Of a stretch of DNA of 64,000 bases, positions 5,886 through 13,586 are shown piece by piece; positions within the stretch are counted from its first letter, which is position 1, and every line of letters starts with the position of its first letter. Below the pieces are notes generated by a model. That model searched no databases, was not told the origin of the DNA, and saw nothing but the letters and a program-made list of their open reading frames with translations. A program made the translations under genes and the position numbers. The DNA is from Bacillota bacterium (GTDB lineage Bacteria; Bacillota; Clostridia; Acetivibrionales; DTU013), in NCBI GenBank assembly GCA_023412915.1, contig JAEZRE010000006.1:1-64000 (forward strand), given 5' to 3'.

Positions 5886-8272
5886 TGAGGGTATATTCGC
5901 TATTGCCTCAAATCCTCAATATGAGCCTTACAGCGGCGATTGTTACCGTTATTGTACTGCTCGTTAGGCTTCCGCTGAGAAAAGCTCCTAAAATTTTTTC
6001 TTACGTGCTCTGGGCTGTCGTATTATTCAGGCTTGTCTGTCCCATATCGTTTTCGTCAGAACTATCGTTGTTCAGCATCTTTAGCGCGCCTGCCGCGACA
6101 AACGGCGGTATTGCCTACATCCCTTCCGATTTTGTTCGCATGGGAGCTCCGCAAACGGATATGTCGGTTTCCGGTATTGGTAAAGCCATAAATGATAACC
6201 TGCCACAGGGCGGAGAGCAGCCGGCTTCAACTCCGCCGAAACCGCGGCTTGCTGCCGCTGCTGCGCTCTGGTTGGCAGGCATCGCGGCAATGCTGATTTA
6301 CAGCGCGGTATCTTTGCTGCTGCTGCGGCGGAGGCTGGTCGGCGCGGTACGTTTGCGCGGGAACATTTACCTCGCCGATCACATCGCCACACCCTTCGCC
6401 ATCGGGGTGCTGCGCCCGAAAATATACCTGCCGTCATCTTTGGGAGAGCAGGAGCAGGGTTATATCATCCTGCACGAGCAAACTCATATACGACGGTGGG
6501 ATCATATTGTCAAGTTGATCGCTTTTCTCGCGCTCTCCATTCATTGGTTCAACCCGTTTGTATGGGCGGCGTTTGTGTGCTGCATAAAGGATATGGAAAT
6601 GTCCTGTGACGAAAGGGTTATTAAAGAAATGGGGGGCGAAATCAAAGGAGCGTATTCAACGTCTCTTCTCAAGCTGGCGGCAGGACGTCGCCTTATCAAC
6701 GGAAGTCCTCTTGCTTTCGGAGAAGGGAGCCTCAAGGGGAGAATAAGGAATGTAATGAGCTTCAAAAAGCCGGGGTTTTGGGTGCTGATTGTGACAACGG
6801 CAGTTGTGGTCACAGCGGCCGTGTGCCTTCTGGCGAATCCTCCGAAAGCAGGGACAACGGAAAAACCCGCCTCATCCTCGTCTGTCACGGCTTTTTCCCT
6901 GGCGCCTGCATATTCCTTTGACAAGTGCCTGTATATGAATCCTCTGAGTTCATATTATCCCTTCGATACTACCGGACAGCTTTACCTGTTCAATCCTGAA
7001 GGTATTTTCACCATAATCAGCGAGGAGACGGGGGAGATACAAGAAAGCGTTTCTCTAATTGATTGGACCGGTAATGAGGTGGATGATAAAGATTGGAACT
7101 CATTGTTCGATTTCGGCGACCCTGTGGATATAAGCTCATATTCGGTTCGCAGGCAATACCGGGCGGCGGACAAATACCGTATTTATCAAATGGATGATGA
7201 GGTTTGGCTGGCGGCTGTCAACAAAGGCAGCCTGTGGAGCCTGTACCGGCTCAAGGAAACGGCAAAGCCGGATATAGCGGGCGGATCAGGAGCGTCAGCG
7301 GCTGAATCGGGACTTGCCGCGTCTGGATCGGAACCAGCCTCCTCTGAATTGCAACCCGCTTCCCCGGCGATCTCGTTGGAACAGGAGGCAGGCGCAGATA
7401 TGGCTGAGCTTGACTATGCCTCGGATAATATTGTTATTTTCCATGGATATTTTGGGTTGTTCGTATACCACCTCGATTCAAATAAAATAGTCCGCAGCCT
7501 GGACCTGAAGCCTATCGGGTGTAACGCTACACAGGGCGACAGCTACTGCGAAGCCACCGTCAGCCCGGATGGGAACACAGTGCAGCTTCATCCCATGAAC
7601 AGCAAAGACATGTATGTTTATACAGTTTCGGACAATACCCTGCAAAAAACGGCCTATAAGCGGATGGAGAACCGGTTTGCCGATTTTGTCGACATAACTG
7701 ATGTTATCGATTTGCAGGAAGCGGGTAGCTGCAGCCATAGCGCGGTCAAGTTCGATACGGGCGAATACGGGTACCTCCGCACCTCCGACTGGACGGTGGG
7801 CACACTCACTTACGTCCGGGGAGGCGATACGGTATACAGGCTGTTTGATTCCGGTGTGTCCGGCGAGCAGTCGTCAGCAGCGGCGGCCGAGCCGTCGTTC
7901 ACAGAGCCTGCCGAGCCGTCGTCAGAGGCAGCACAGACGGTCGAGCCGTCGTCAGAGGCAGCACAGACAGCCGAGCCGTGGGAGCGTGTAAGCAGAGCAT
8001 TTGCGGAAGCGTTTTTCAAAGAAGATGAGAAAGCTATGAAAAGTTATCTCGTGGACCCTGATGAAGGTTTCGACAGGTATAACCTGGATAAAGGCTTGGG
8101 AGATGCCGGGACCATGAAACTGAAATTCGACCCGGACAGAATTAAGAACGATTCGGCCTCTGTTGAATATGAGTTCAGGTTTGAGGGTGACGATAGCCTC
8201 TCGTACCTGTCATTAAGCATGATAAAAATTGACGATGTGTGGAAAATAGAGTTTTACGGGCTCGAAAAGTAA
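5885..8272 (+). CDS. BlaR1-like M56 family membrane metalloprotease/sensor with large extracytoplasmic domain
   Basis: 795-residue membrane protease that probably relays an envelope signal to the BlaI repressor encoded just upstream. Hydrophobic helices at about 10-30, 38-58, 122-147 and 305-325 frame a cytosolic zinc protease with HEQTH (197-201) and a downstream 'DMEMSCDERVI' giving the third ligand, as in peptidase M56. After the last helix an about 470-residue outside region replaces the penicillin-binding transpeptidase domain of BlaR1; no STxK/SxN/KTG set was seen. It contains acidic, Ser/Ala/Pro-rich linkers (two tandem 'VEPSSEAAQT'-type decapeptides near residue 680) and a last about 95 residues resembling an NTF2-like fold. 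The signal is therefore probably not a simple beta-lactam acylation. It overlaps blaI by one base. Confidence 0.85.
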   Translation: MRVYSLLPQILNMSLTAAIVTVIVLLVRLPLRKAPKIFSYVLWAVVLFRLVCPISFSSELSLFSIFSAPAATNGGIAYIPSDFVRMGAPQTDMSVSGIGKAINDNLPQGGEQPASTPPKPRLAAAAALWLAGIAAMLIYSAVSLLLLRRRLVGAVRLRGNIYLADHIATPFAIGVLRPKIYLPSSLGEQEQGYIILHEQTHIRRWDHIVKLIAFLALSIHWFNPFVWAAFVCCIKDMEMSCDERVIKEMGGEIKGAYSTSLLKLAAGRRLINGSPLAFGEGSLKGRIRNVMSFKKPGFWVLIVTTAVVVTAAVCLLANPPKAGTTEKPASSSSVTAFSLAPAYSFDKCLYMNPLSSYYPFDTTGQLYLFNPEGIFTIISEETGEIQESVSLIDWTGNEVDDKDWNSLFDFGDPVDISSYSVRRQYRAADKYRIYQMDDEVWLAAVNKGSLWSLYRLKETAKPDIAGGSGASAAESGLAASGSEPASSELQPASPAISLEQEAGADMAELDYASDNIVIFHGYFGLFVYHLDSNKIVRSLDLKPIGCNATQGDSYCEATVSPDGNTVQLHPMNSKDMYVYTVSDNTLQKTAYKRMENRFADFVDITDVIDLQEAGSCSHSAVKFDTGEYGYLRTSDWTVGTLTYVRGGDTVYRLFDSGVSGEQSSAAAAEPSFTEPAEPSSEAAQTVEPSSEAAQTAEPWERVSRAFAEAFFKEDEKAMKSYLVDPDEGFDRYNLDKGLGDAGTMKLKFDPDRIKNDSASVEYEFRFEGDDSLSYLSLSMIKIDDVWKIEFYGLEK
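7913..7972 (+). repeat. 30-bp tandem repeat coding a Ser/Glu/Pro linker
   Basis: Two nearly identical 30-base units (identical over 7913-7938 and 7943-7968) encode repeated 'EPSSEAAQT' decapeptides in the extracytoplasmic linker of the M56 protein. A degenerate third unit lies just upstream. Likely length-variable by slippage. Confidence 0.8.
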
Positions 8273-8313
8273 TATTAGTTTTTTTCGCCTTCCGGGGAAT
8301 ATTAAAACTAATA
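8273..8313 (+). other. Inverted repeat between M56 gene and ferritin-like gene
   Basis: TATTAGTTTT (8273-8282) and AAAACTAATA (8304-8313) are exact reverse complements with a 21-base loop, starting right at the M56 stop codon. No T-tract follows, so it is not a clear terminator; it may be an mRNA stem or a protein binding site between the genes. Confidence 0.4.
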
Positions 8314-8336
8314 ATAAAACATTGGAGGCGAAACAA

Positions 8337-8771
8337 ATGACAAACGAAGATACCATAAAGATGCTCAAGGAGTGCAACCAAGGCATAAAGATGGCGGTAA
8401 ACTCTATTGATGAAGTATTGCCCAAGGTGCACAGCGATAGGTTCAAAAAGTGCCTGGAAGACAGCAAACAGGAGCATGAGGAGCTTGGCAATGAGACCCG
8501 CCGCATACTCGACCAATACGGCGAAAGCGGGAAAGACCCGAGTCTGATGGCGAAGGGCATGTCCTGGATAAAGACCAATACAGAGATGCTTGCAAATCCC
8601 ACTGATAACACCGCTGCCGATATCATCGTCGACGGTTGTGACATGGGGGTAAAGACGCTTTACAGGTACAAGAATCAATACAAAGCCGCGGATGAAAAGG
8701 CAAGGGATATCACCGACAGGCTGATTCGTTCGGAGGAGAATTTATCGGAAGACCTGAGGCCTTTCCTATAA
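8337..8771 (+). CDS. Small ferritin-like four-helix protein (DUF2383-like)
   Basis: 144-residue soluble protein, entirely helical by pattern, rich in Lys/Glu/Asp. The arrangement 'NQGIKMAVNSIDEVLPKV', 'QEHEELGNETRRILDQYG', 'KGMSWIKTNTEML' and 'DGCDMGVKTLYRYKNQY' looks like the four helices of the ferritin-like DUF2383/PA2169 group found across Clostridia. A classical di-iron ExxH pair is not convincing. ATG at 8337 has GGAGG (8324-8328) upstream; the TTG five codons earlier lies in that site. The function is unknown; family assignment is from helix pattern only and could be wrong. Confidence 0.6.
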   Translation: MTNEDTIKMLKECNQGIKMAVNSIDEVLPKVHSDRFKKCLEDSKQEHEELGNETRRILDQYGESGKDPSLMAKGMSWIKTNTEMLANPTDNTAADIIVDGCDMGVKTLYRYKNQYKAADEKARDITDRLIRSEENLSEDLRPFL

Positions 8772-8895
8772 CGGGTAGATTCTCAATATTGACTTCTCTC
8801 AGCATGTATAGTAAAAAGTATATATGCTCTAATCCGCAATACCTGTAGGGATAAGGCACGGGTTGGCATATTTTGGGCTGAGAGGGTGTATTTTG

Positions 8896-9714
8896 TTGGG
8901 GCGTATGCCTTTTAAGGGAAAGCTTCTTGTTTGTGATATGGATGGTACGCTGCTGAACAGCAAAAGCAAGCTGAGCGCGGCGAACAAGGCTGCACTCGAC
9001 CGTTTTACGGCGGGCGGGGGACTTTTTACCGTGGCTACCGGCAGGATGGAGAGGTCGGTTCTGCAATATGTGGACAGTCTTCCGCTCAACGTACCGGCTA
9101 TAATATATAACGGTGCGGGCATATATGATTTCAAATACCGCAGCCTGCTTTGGCAGGACACGCTGCCGGAAGGCATGGTCGGTCCGGTGAAACAGGTAAT
9201 CGACAGTTTTCCGGGGATAGGAGTCCAGGTATATCACGGAGGCAGTACCTATTTTATTACGGAGAACGAACATACCCGCGCGCATGCGATCAGAGAGAAT
9301 TTCGAGCCGGTCATTGTCAAGCCGGAGGATATACCGCAGCCATGGTTCAAGATAATATTGGCATGGGATCCGCCGAAACTGGGGGATGTGGAACGATTCC
9401 TCGGGAGGTTCGAGCTTCCTTTCCGTCAGGTCTTTTCGGAACCGCAGTTTCTTGAGCTTTTGAACAAGGATACCTCCAAGGGCAGCGCACTGAAGGTGCT
9501 CAAAAAGCTGCTGGAACCGGAAAAATACTGCGTCGTGGCGATGGGCGACAACATGAACGACATGGAGCTCATACGGGAGGCTGATATAGGCATTGCCGTC
9601 GATAATGCGACAGAACCGCTGAAGGCCTCGGCAAACCTCTGCTGCTCGTGCCAGGATCTTGACGCCGTGGCCGAAGTGATCGACTGGATCGAAGAGGGCA
9701 GGATAGCGTGCTGA
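8896..9714 (+). CDS. Cof-type HAD-IIB family phosphatase
   Basis: 272-residue cytosolic phosphatase of the HAD superfamily, Cof/YbjI-like class IIB. Motif I is 'VCDMDGTLL' near the N-terminus with both catalytic aspartates; motif II Thr is in 'TVATGRM'; motif IV is 'GDNMNDMELI', followed by 'IGIAVDNATEPLKASAN', the typical end. A C2B cap lies between. Members hydrolyse sugar phosphates, FMN/PLP or similar. Start: TTG at 8896 has GAGGGTG at seven bases; the ATG three codons later (8905) has no site at proper distance, but remains possible. The last codons and stop are duplicated immediately downstream (repeat at 9684-9763). Confidence 0.88.
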   Translation: MGRMPFKGKLLVCDMDGTLLNSKSKLSAANKAALDRFTAGGGLFTVATGRMERSVLQYVDSLPLNVPAIIYNGAGIYDFKYRSLLWQDTLPEGMVGPVKQVIDSFPGIGVQVYHGGSTYFITENEHTRAHAIRENFEPVIVKPEDIPQPWFKIILAWDPPKLGDVERFLGRFELPFRQVFSEPQFLELLNKDTSKGSALKVLKKLLEPEKYCVVAMGDNMNDMELIREADIGIAVDNATEPLKASANLCCSCQDLDAVAEVIDWIEEGRIAC

Positions 9715-9763
9715 TATAAAAACGGCTGGATCGAAGAGGGCAGGATAGCGTGCTGATATAAAA
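9684..9763 (+). repeat. Perfect 38-bp direct duplication spanning the end of the HAD gene
   Basis: Bases 9684-9721 (last codons, TGA and following A-run of the phosphatase gene) are repeated exactly at 9726-9763, period 42. The second copy is non-coding. The perfect identity indicates a recent slippage duplication. Confidence 0.95.
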
Positions 9764-9873
9764 TGTGATGTCGACAGACTGCCGCAGTCGAAAAATATTG
9801 GATAAAAAAGGTAATGCTATTGTATTCTTCTTATCATTACGGTAACATTTGTATAGATGGAAGGTGATTTTAT

Positions 9874-9975
9874 ATGGATAGAAAATGGGTCAAATGGACA
9901 GCAATAATTACTGTACTGGTGTTTTTTCTGTCATCCTTTGGAGTGTTGGGATACTCGCTTTTCTTTGGGAGATGA
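9874..9975 (+). CDS. 33-residue single-pass membrane miniprotein (Prli42-like?)
   Basis: ATG at 9874 is preceded by GGAAGGTGA at about seven bases, one of the best ribosome binding sites in the region, and the frame ends with TGA at 9973-9975. The peptide starts MDRKWVKW, then has an about 22-residue hydrophobic helix (TAIITVLVFFLSSFGVLGYS) and a short LFFGR end. Basic N-terminus plus one helix of this length resembles Prli42, the stressosome-associated miniprotein of Firmicutes, but at this length resemblance is weak evidence. It lies alone in an otherwise gene-free stretch (9764-10057) between the HAD phosphatase and the MEMO-AMMECR1 gene. Confidence 0.6.
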   Translation: MDRKWVKWTAIITVLVFFLSSFGVLGYSLFFGR

Positions 9976-10057
9976 TTGATTTGAGTCAATGAGGTATCCC
10001 TGAAGGCACCGGTAAATATTAAAGGGTGGTTGAAAAACCGCAGAAAGGTTGTGGGCT

Positions 10058-11467
10058 ATGGGTTCGATCATAAGCGCTTTCATCTCCCCACACCCGCCGG
10101 TATTGGTACCTGAGGTCGGGAAGGGCGATGAGAAAAAAGCTGGCGCGACGCTTGGCGCATTGCGTAAGGCCGCAAAGGAGATAAGCCTCCTGAAGCCTTC
10201 CACAATAGTTCTTATATCCCCTCATGCGCCGTTATTTCAGGATTTTATTCATGTCAACATAAAGCATACGCTGAGCGGAACCTTTAAGAGATTCGGTGCC
10301 GCCGGCGTCAAACTTCAATTCGAAAACAACATCAAGCTGACAGGCGACATAATGGCGGTTGCCAACGCTGAGGGCATACCGTGCGGCGGCTTGGACGAAT
10401 CCCTTATGTCGAGGTACAACATTTCCGATGAGCTCGACCACGGCGCGTTGGTGCCGCTCTATTTCATTTCAAAGGAATATAACGATTTCAAACTGGTGCA
10501 TATATCGATTGCTGGGCTGCCCTTCAAGGACCTGTATAAATTCGGGAGCTGCATAGCCCACGCAATAGAACAATCGGACGAGAAAGTCGTCTTTCTCGCG
10601 AGCGGCGACCTGTCGCACAAACTGGCGCCGGACGGGCCGTACGGTTTTGACGAAAGCGGTCCGGAATTCGACAGGCAGCTTGTGGACTATCTCAAAGTGC
10701 CCGATCCGGAAGGATTGATGCGGTTTGATGAGGGCTTTCTGGAGGAAGCCGGGGAGTGTGGGCTGCGTTCGTTTATAATAATGTTCGGCGCGCTTGACGG
10801 ACGTGAGATTGAGTCAACGGTACATTCATACGAAGGCCCGTTCGGAGTCGGCTATTCAGTCGCGGAATTCAAGCCCGGAGCGCACAAAGAAGGCGAAAGC
10901 CTGCTCGACAGGATTAACAGGACGGAGCTTGAAAGGCTCAATGAGATCAGGAGCCAGGAAGATCCATACGTGGCGCTTGCCAGGAAATCGCTCGAGATGT
11001 ATGTCTCGGACGGAACCGTAATCGAAATGCCCGATGTCCTGCCGATAGAGATGGCAAACAGAAAGGCGGGGGTCTTCGTATCTATCAAGAAATCCGGCCA
11101 ACTCAGAGGCTGTATCGGCACGATAATTCCTACGCGGAAAAATATAGCGGAGGAGATAATACACAACGCCATCAGCTCCGGTACCGAGGATCCCAGATTC
11201 AACGCTGTCGAAGAGGATGAACTGGACAGCCTGGTATATTCTGTCGATGTTCTCGGGGAGGCCGAGCCTATAGGTTCGATGGCTGAACTCGATGTGAAAC
11301 GCTTTGGTGTCATCGTCAGGGCGGGAAAACGCTCGGGCCTTCTGCTGCCTGACCTTGAAGGCGTGGACACACCGCAGAAGCAGGTATCTATAGCGCTTCA
11401 GAAGGCCGGTATCAATCAGACGGAAAAGTATTCGATGGAGAGGTTTGAAGTGATCCGCCACAAGTAG
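10058..11467 (+). CDS. MEMO-AMMECR1 fusion protein (AmmeMemoRadiSam system)
   Basis: 469-residue fusion of two conserved domains. Residues about 3-270 are a MEMO-like domain related to class III extradiol dioxygenases: 'ISPHPPVLVPEVG' and 'LISPHAPLF' hold the His residues, 'LASGDLSH' the later conserved stretch. Residues about 290-469 are AMMECR1, with the family hallmark 'LRGCIGT' and 'DPRFNAVEEDEL'. MEMO, AMMECR1 and a specific radical SAM protein form a conserved trio of unknown chemistry in bacteria and archaea; the partner gene follows 197 bases downstream. The ATG at 10058 has AAAGG at nine bases. A TTG three codons upstream is an alternative start. Confidence 0.92.
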   Translation: MGSIISAFISPHPPVLVPEVGKGDEKKAGATLGALRKAAKEISLLKPSTIVLISPHAPLFQDFIHVNIKHTLSGTFKRFGAAGVKLQFENNIKLTGDIMAVANAEGIPCGGLDESLMSRYNISDELDHGALVPLYFISKEYNDFKLVHISIAGLPFKDLYKFGSCIAHAIEQSDEKVVFLASGDLSHKLAPDGPYGFDESGPEFDRQLVDYLKVPDPEGLMRFDEGFLEEAGECGLRSFIIMFGALDGREIESTVHSYEGPFGVGYSVAEFKPGAHKEGESLLDRINRTELERLNEIRSQEDPYVALARKSLEMYVSDGTVIEMPDVLPIEMANRKAGVFVSIKKSGQLRGCIGTIIPTRKNIAEEIIHNAISSGTEDPRFNAVEEDELDSLVYSVDVLGEAEPIGSMAELDVKRFGVIVRAGKRSGLLLPDLEGVDTPQKQVSIALQKAGINQTEKYSMERFEVIRHK

Positions 11468-11475
11468 GATCGAGG

Positions 11476-11610
11476 GGCGATACGCCTTGGGATCGTTGTG
11501 GTCCGCCATCAGGATCAGGGGCGGCACGCCGCTAACATCGGGAGGCGATACGCCTTGGATCGTGGTGGTCCGCTGTCAGGATCAGGGGCGATACGCCACT
11601 GACATCGAAG
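11476..11610 (+). repeat. Two imperfect 67/68-bp tandem repeats with internal GGCG/CGCC hairpins
   Basis: Units 11476-11543 and 11544-11610 differ at a few positions; each carries two short dyads of the form GGCG-N3-CGCC (for example GGCGATACGCC). A start of a third unit (GGCGGTCCGC) follows at 11611. They fill the spacer between the MEMO-AMMECR1 gene and its radical SAM partner. They could be a transcript-stabilising or attenuating structure, or a family of dispersed repeats. Confidence 0.85.
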
Positions 11611-11664
11611 GGCGGTCCGCACAGGAAAGGTCGACGTATCAGGTATTGCAGGGATGGATGCTCT

Positions 11665-12534
11665 ATGGAACAGAAGCTGAAGGATGCTCTTTATTACAAA
11701 AAGCTTGACGAGGGCAGAGTGCGCTGCGACTTGTGCCCGCATGGCTGCGTCCTGAAAGAGAACGGAACGGGAGTATGCCTTGCGAGGAAGAACATCGGCG
11801 GTCGGCTGTATACTATGAATTACGCCTGCGTCACTTCATTGGCGCTGGATCCTGTCGAAAAGAAGCCGCTGTACCACTTCCACCCGGGCAGGCTTATTCT
11901 TTCCGCCGGCACCTATGGCTGCAATTTCAAGTGCAGCTACTGCCAGAACTGGACGATAGCACAAAGGGATGCCGAATATTCGGTGATCACGCCCGAGCAG
12001 CTTGCGGAGCTTGCCCTGGAATACGTGGACAGGGGCAATATCGGGGCGGCGTATACCTATAACGAGCCTTCGATCTGGTACGAATTCGTATATGACTCGG
12101 CGCGGCTCGTCAGGGAAAAAGGTCTTGTCAACGTACTTGTCACAAACGGCTTCATAAACCGCAAGCCTCTCGAGGATTTGCTTCCATATATCGACGCGAT
12201 GAATATAGACGTAAAGGCTTTTACCGAGGAATTTTACGGGCAGTTCTGCAAAGGCGGTCTGGACGCCGTCAGGAAGACTGTCGAGCTGTCGGCTACGCGC
12301 TGCCATGTTGAGATCACAACGCTTGTGATCCCCGGACTCAACGATTCGCCTGAAGAAATAGGCAAGCTCGCGAAGTGGCTGTCTTCCATAAGTCCGGATA
12401 TAGTGCTCCACCTGTCACGCTTTTTCCCGAATTATAAAATGAAAGACGTACCTCCGACTCCGCTGCCCGTTTTGCAAAAGGCAAGGGACAGCGCTCTGCA
12501 GCATCTCAGACATGTCTACCTTGGCAACGTATAA
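11665..12534 (+). CDS. amrS: AmmeMemoRadiSam system radical SAM enzyme
   Basis: 289-residue radical SAM protein. The cluster motif 'CNFKCSYC' (CxxxCxxC with aromatic before the last Cys) binds the SAM-reducing [4Fe-4S] cluster. An N-terminal 'CDLCPHGC' with a further Cys shortly after ('GVCLAR') is the extra cysteine patch typical of AmrS and of pyruvate-formate-lyase activating enzyme relatives. 'GTYGCNF' and 'TYNEPSIWYEF' are family signatures. Genomic pairing with MEMO-AMMECR1 identifies it as the third component of that system rather than a PFL activase. The biochemical product is not deducible from the sequence. The start has a weak ribosome binding site (GGGATGG). Confidence 0.93.
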   Translation: MEQKLKDALYYKKLDEGRVRCDLCPHGCVLKENGTGVCLARKNIGGRLYTMNYACVTSLALDPVEKKPLYHFHPGRLILSAGTYGCNFKCSYCQNWTIAQRDAEYSVITPEQLAELALEYVDRGNIGAAYTYNEPSIWYEFVYDSARLVREKGLVNVLVTNGFINRKPLEDLLPYIDAMNIDVKAFTEEFYGQFCKGGLDAVRKTVELSATRCHVEITTLVIPGLNDSPEEIGKLAKWLSSISPDIVLHLSRFFPNYKMKDVPPTPLPVLQKARDSALQHLRHVYLGNV

Positions 12535-12619
12535 TTAAAATGTATGAATATACGTTCAGTTTGTTATATTTGCACAAAAAAGACCTTCATTAAATTTTGA
12601 TTAAAAGTAAAAAAATCGC

Positions 12620-12648
12620 TATCAAATGTAAATAAAAGAAGGTATAAT
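12620..12648 (+). promoter_or_regulatory. Probable promoter of cdaA-cdaR
   Basis: TATAAT (12643-12648) with TATCAA 17 bases upstream (12620-12625); the -35 is poor. It lies 60 bases before the cdaA start in A/T-rich DNA. Confidence 0.5.
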
Positions 12649-12707
12649 TTTATTGAGCATTTTACTCAAGATACCCATTCTGTGTATATGCAAGGGTGTG
12701 AATTTTA

Positions 12708-13586
12708 TTGGATTTTTTCAACAACATTAACCTGCGCGACTTATTCAACAACTTCGCCGGATATCTGGGCCTGAGCGACCCTGTCTACATAATCAAGGCT
12801 ATTATCGATATCGGCATCGTTGCATGGGTAATATACAAGCTCACGATCATTGTCCGAGAAACACGCGCATGGCAGCTGATCAAGGGTATTCTGTTCATCC
12901 TGCTCGCGACGGAACTGAGTAATGTGCTCGGCCTCAAGACAATAAATTTCATATTGCAGAATATGCTCTCGGTTTTGGCAATAGGCGCCATAGTCCTTTT
13001 CCAGCCCGAACTCAGAAGAGCTCTTGAAAAGATCGGACGTAGCCGTTTCAAGAGTATTCTCAATTTCGATGAGGGCGCAAATATAAGGGTCCAGACGACG
13101 GCTGTCATTGAAGAGATCGTAAAGGCTTGCGTGGATATGTCGTCCAAGTATACAGGAGCCCTGATAGTCATTGAAAGAGATACGAAGATCGGTGAAATAA
13201 TTAATACCGGTACACAGCTCGAATCGAACGTTTCGAGCGAGCTTCTGATCAACCTGTTCGTGCCTGATACTCCTTTGCACGACGGCGCCGTCGTCATAAG
13301 GGACAACAAGATAAAGGCGGCCGCTTGTTTCCTGCCGCTGACAGACAACCCGAACCTCAGCAAGGAACTCGGAACCAGGCACAGGGCGGCGCTGGGCATA
13401 ACGGAGGTTTCCGACTGCATCGCCGTTGTTGTTTCCGAAGAGTCGGGGAAAATATCATTCGCACTTAACGGGGGCCTGACAAGGAACCTGACGCCCGATA
13501 CGCTGAGAAAGGCTCTTAACAAAAACCTCATCGAAAGTGAAAATAGCCCGAAGAAACTAGTTTTATGGAGGGGAAAAGCCAAGTGA
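12708..13586 (+). CDS. cdaA: Diadenylate cyclase CdaA
   Basis: 292-residue membrane enzyme that condenses two ATP to c-di-AMP, the second messenger for potassium/osmotic balance and cell-wall homeostasis. Three N-terminal membrane helices (about residues 22-100) precede the DAC domain, which carries both catalytic motifs: 'LHDGAVVI' (DGA) and 'GTRHRAALG' (RHR). Length and order match CdaA (DacA) exactly. The start is TTG at 12708 with AAGGGTGTG at about eight bases; no ATG lies near. It overlaps cdaR by four bases (GTGA), and glmM follows after two other genes, so the conserved cdaA-cdaR-glmM order is kept with an insertion. Confidence 0.96.
   Translation: MDFFNNINLRDLFNNFAGYLGLSDPVYIIKAIIDIGIVAWVIYKLTIIVRETRAWQLIKGILFILLATELSNVLGLKTINFILQNMLSVLAIGAIVLFQPELRRALEKIGRSRFKSILNFDEGANIRVQTTAVIEEIVKACVDMSSKYTGALIVIERDTKIGEIINTGTQLESNVSSELLINLFVPDTPLHDGAVVIRDNKIKAAACFLPLTDNPNLSKELGTRHRAALGITEVSDCIAVVVSEESGKISFALNGGLTRNLTPDTLRKALNKNLIESENSPKKLVLWRGKAK

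Noticed and set aside
10852..11527. Minus-strand frames of 172 and 223 codons opposite the AMMECR1 domain
   Set aside because: Translations resemble no family, and the plus strand carries the conserved AMMECR1 signature throughout.
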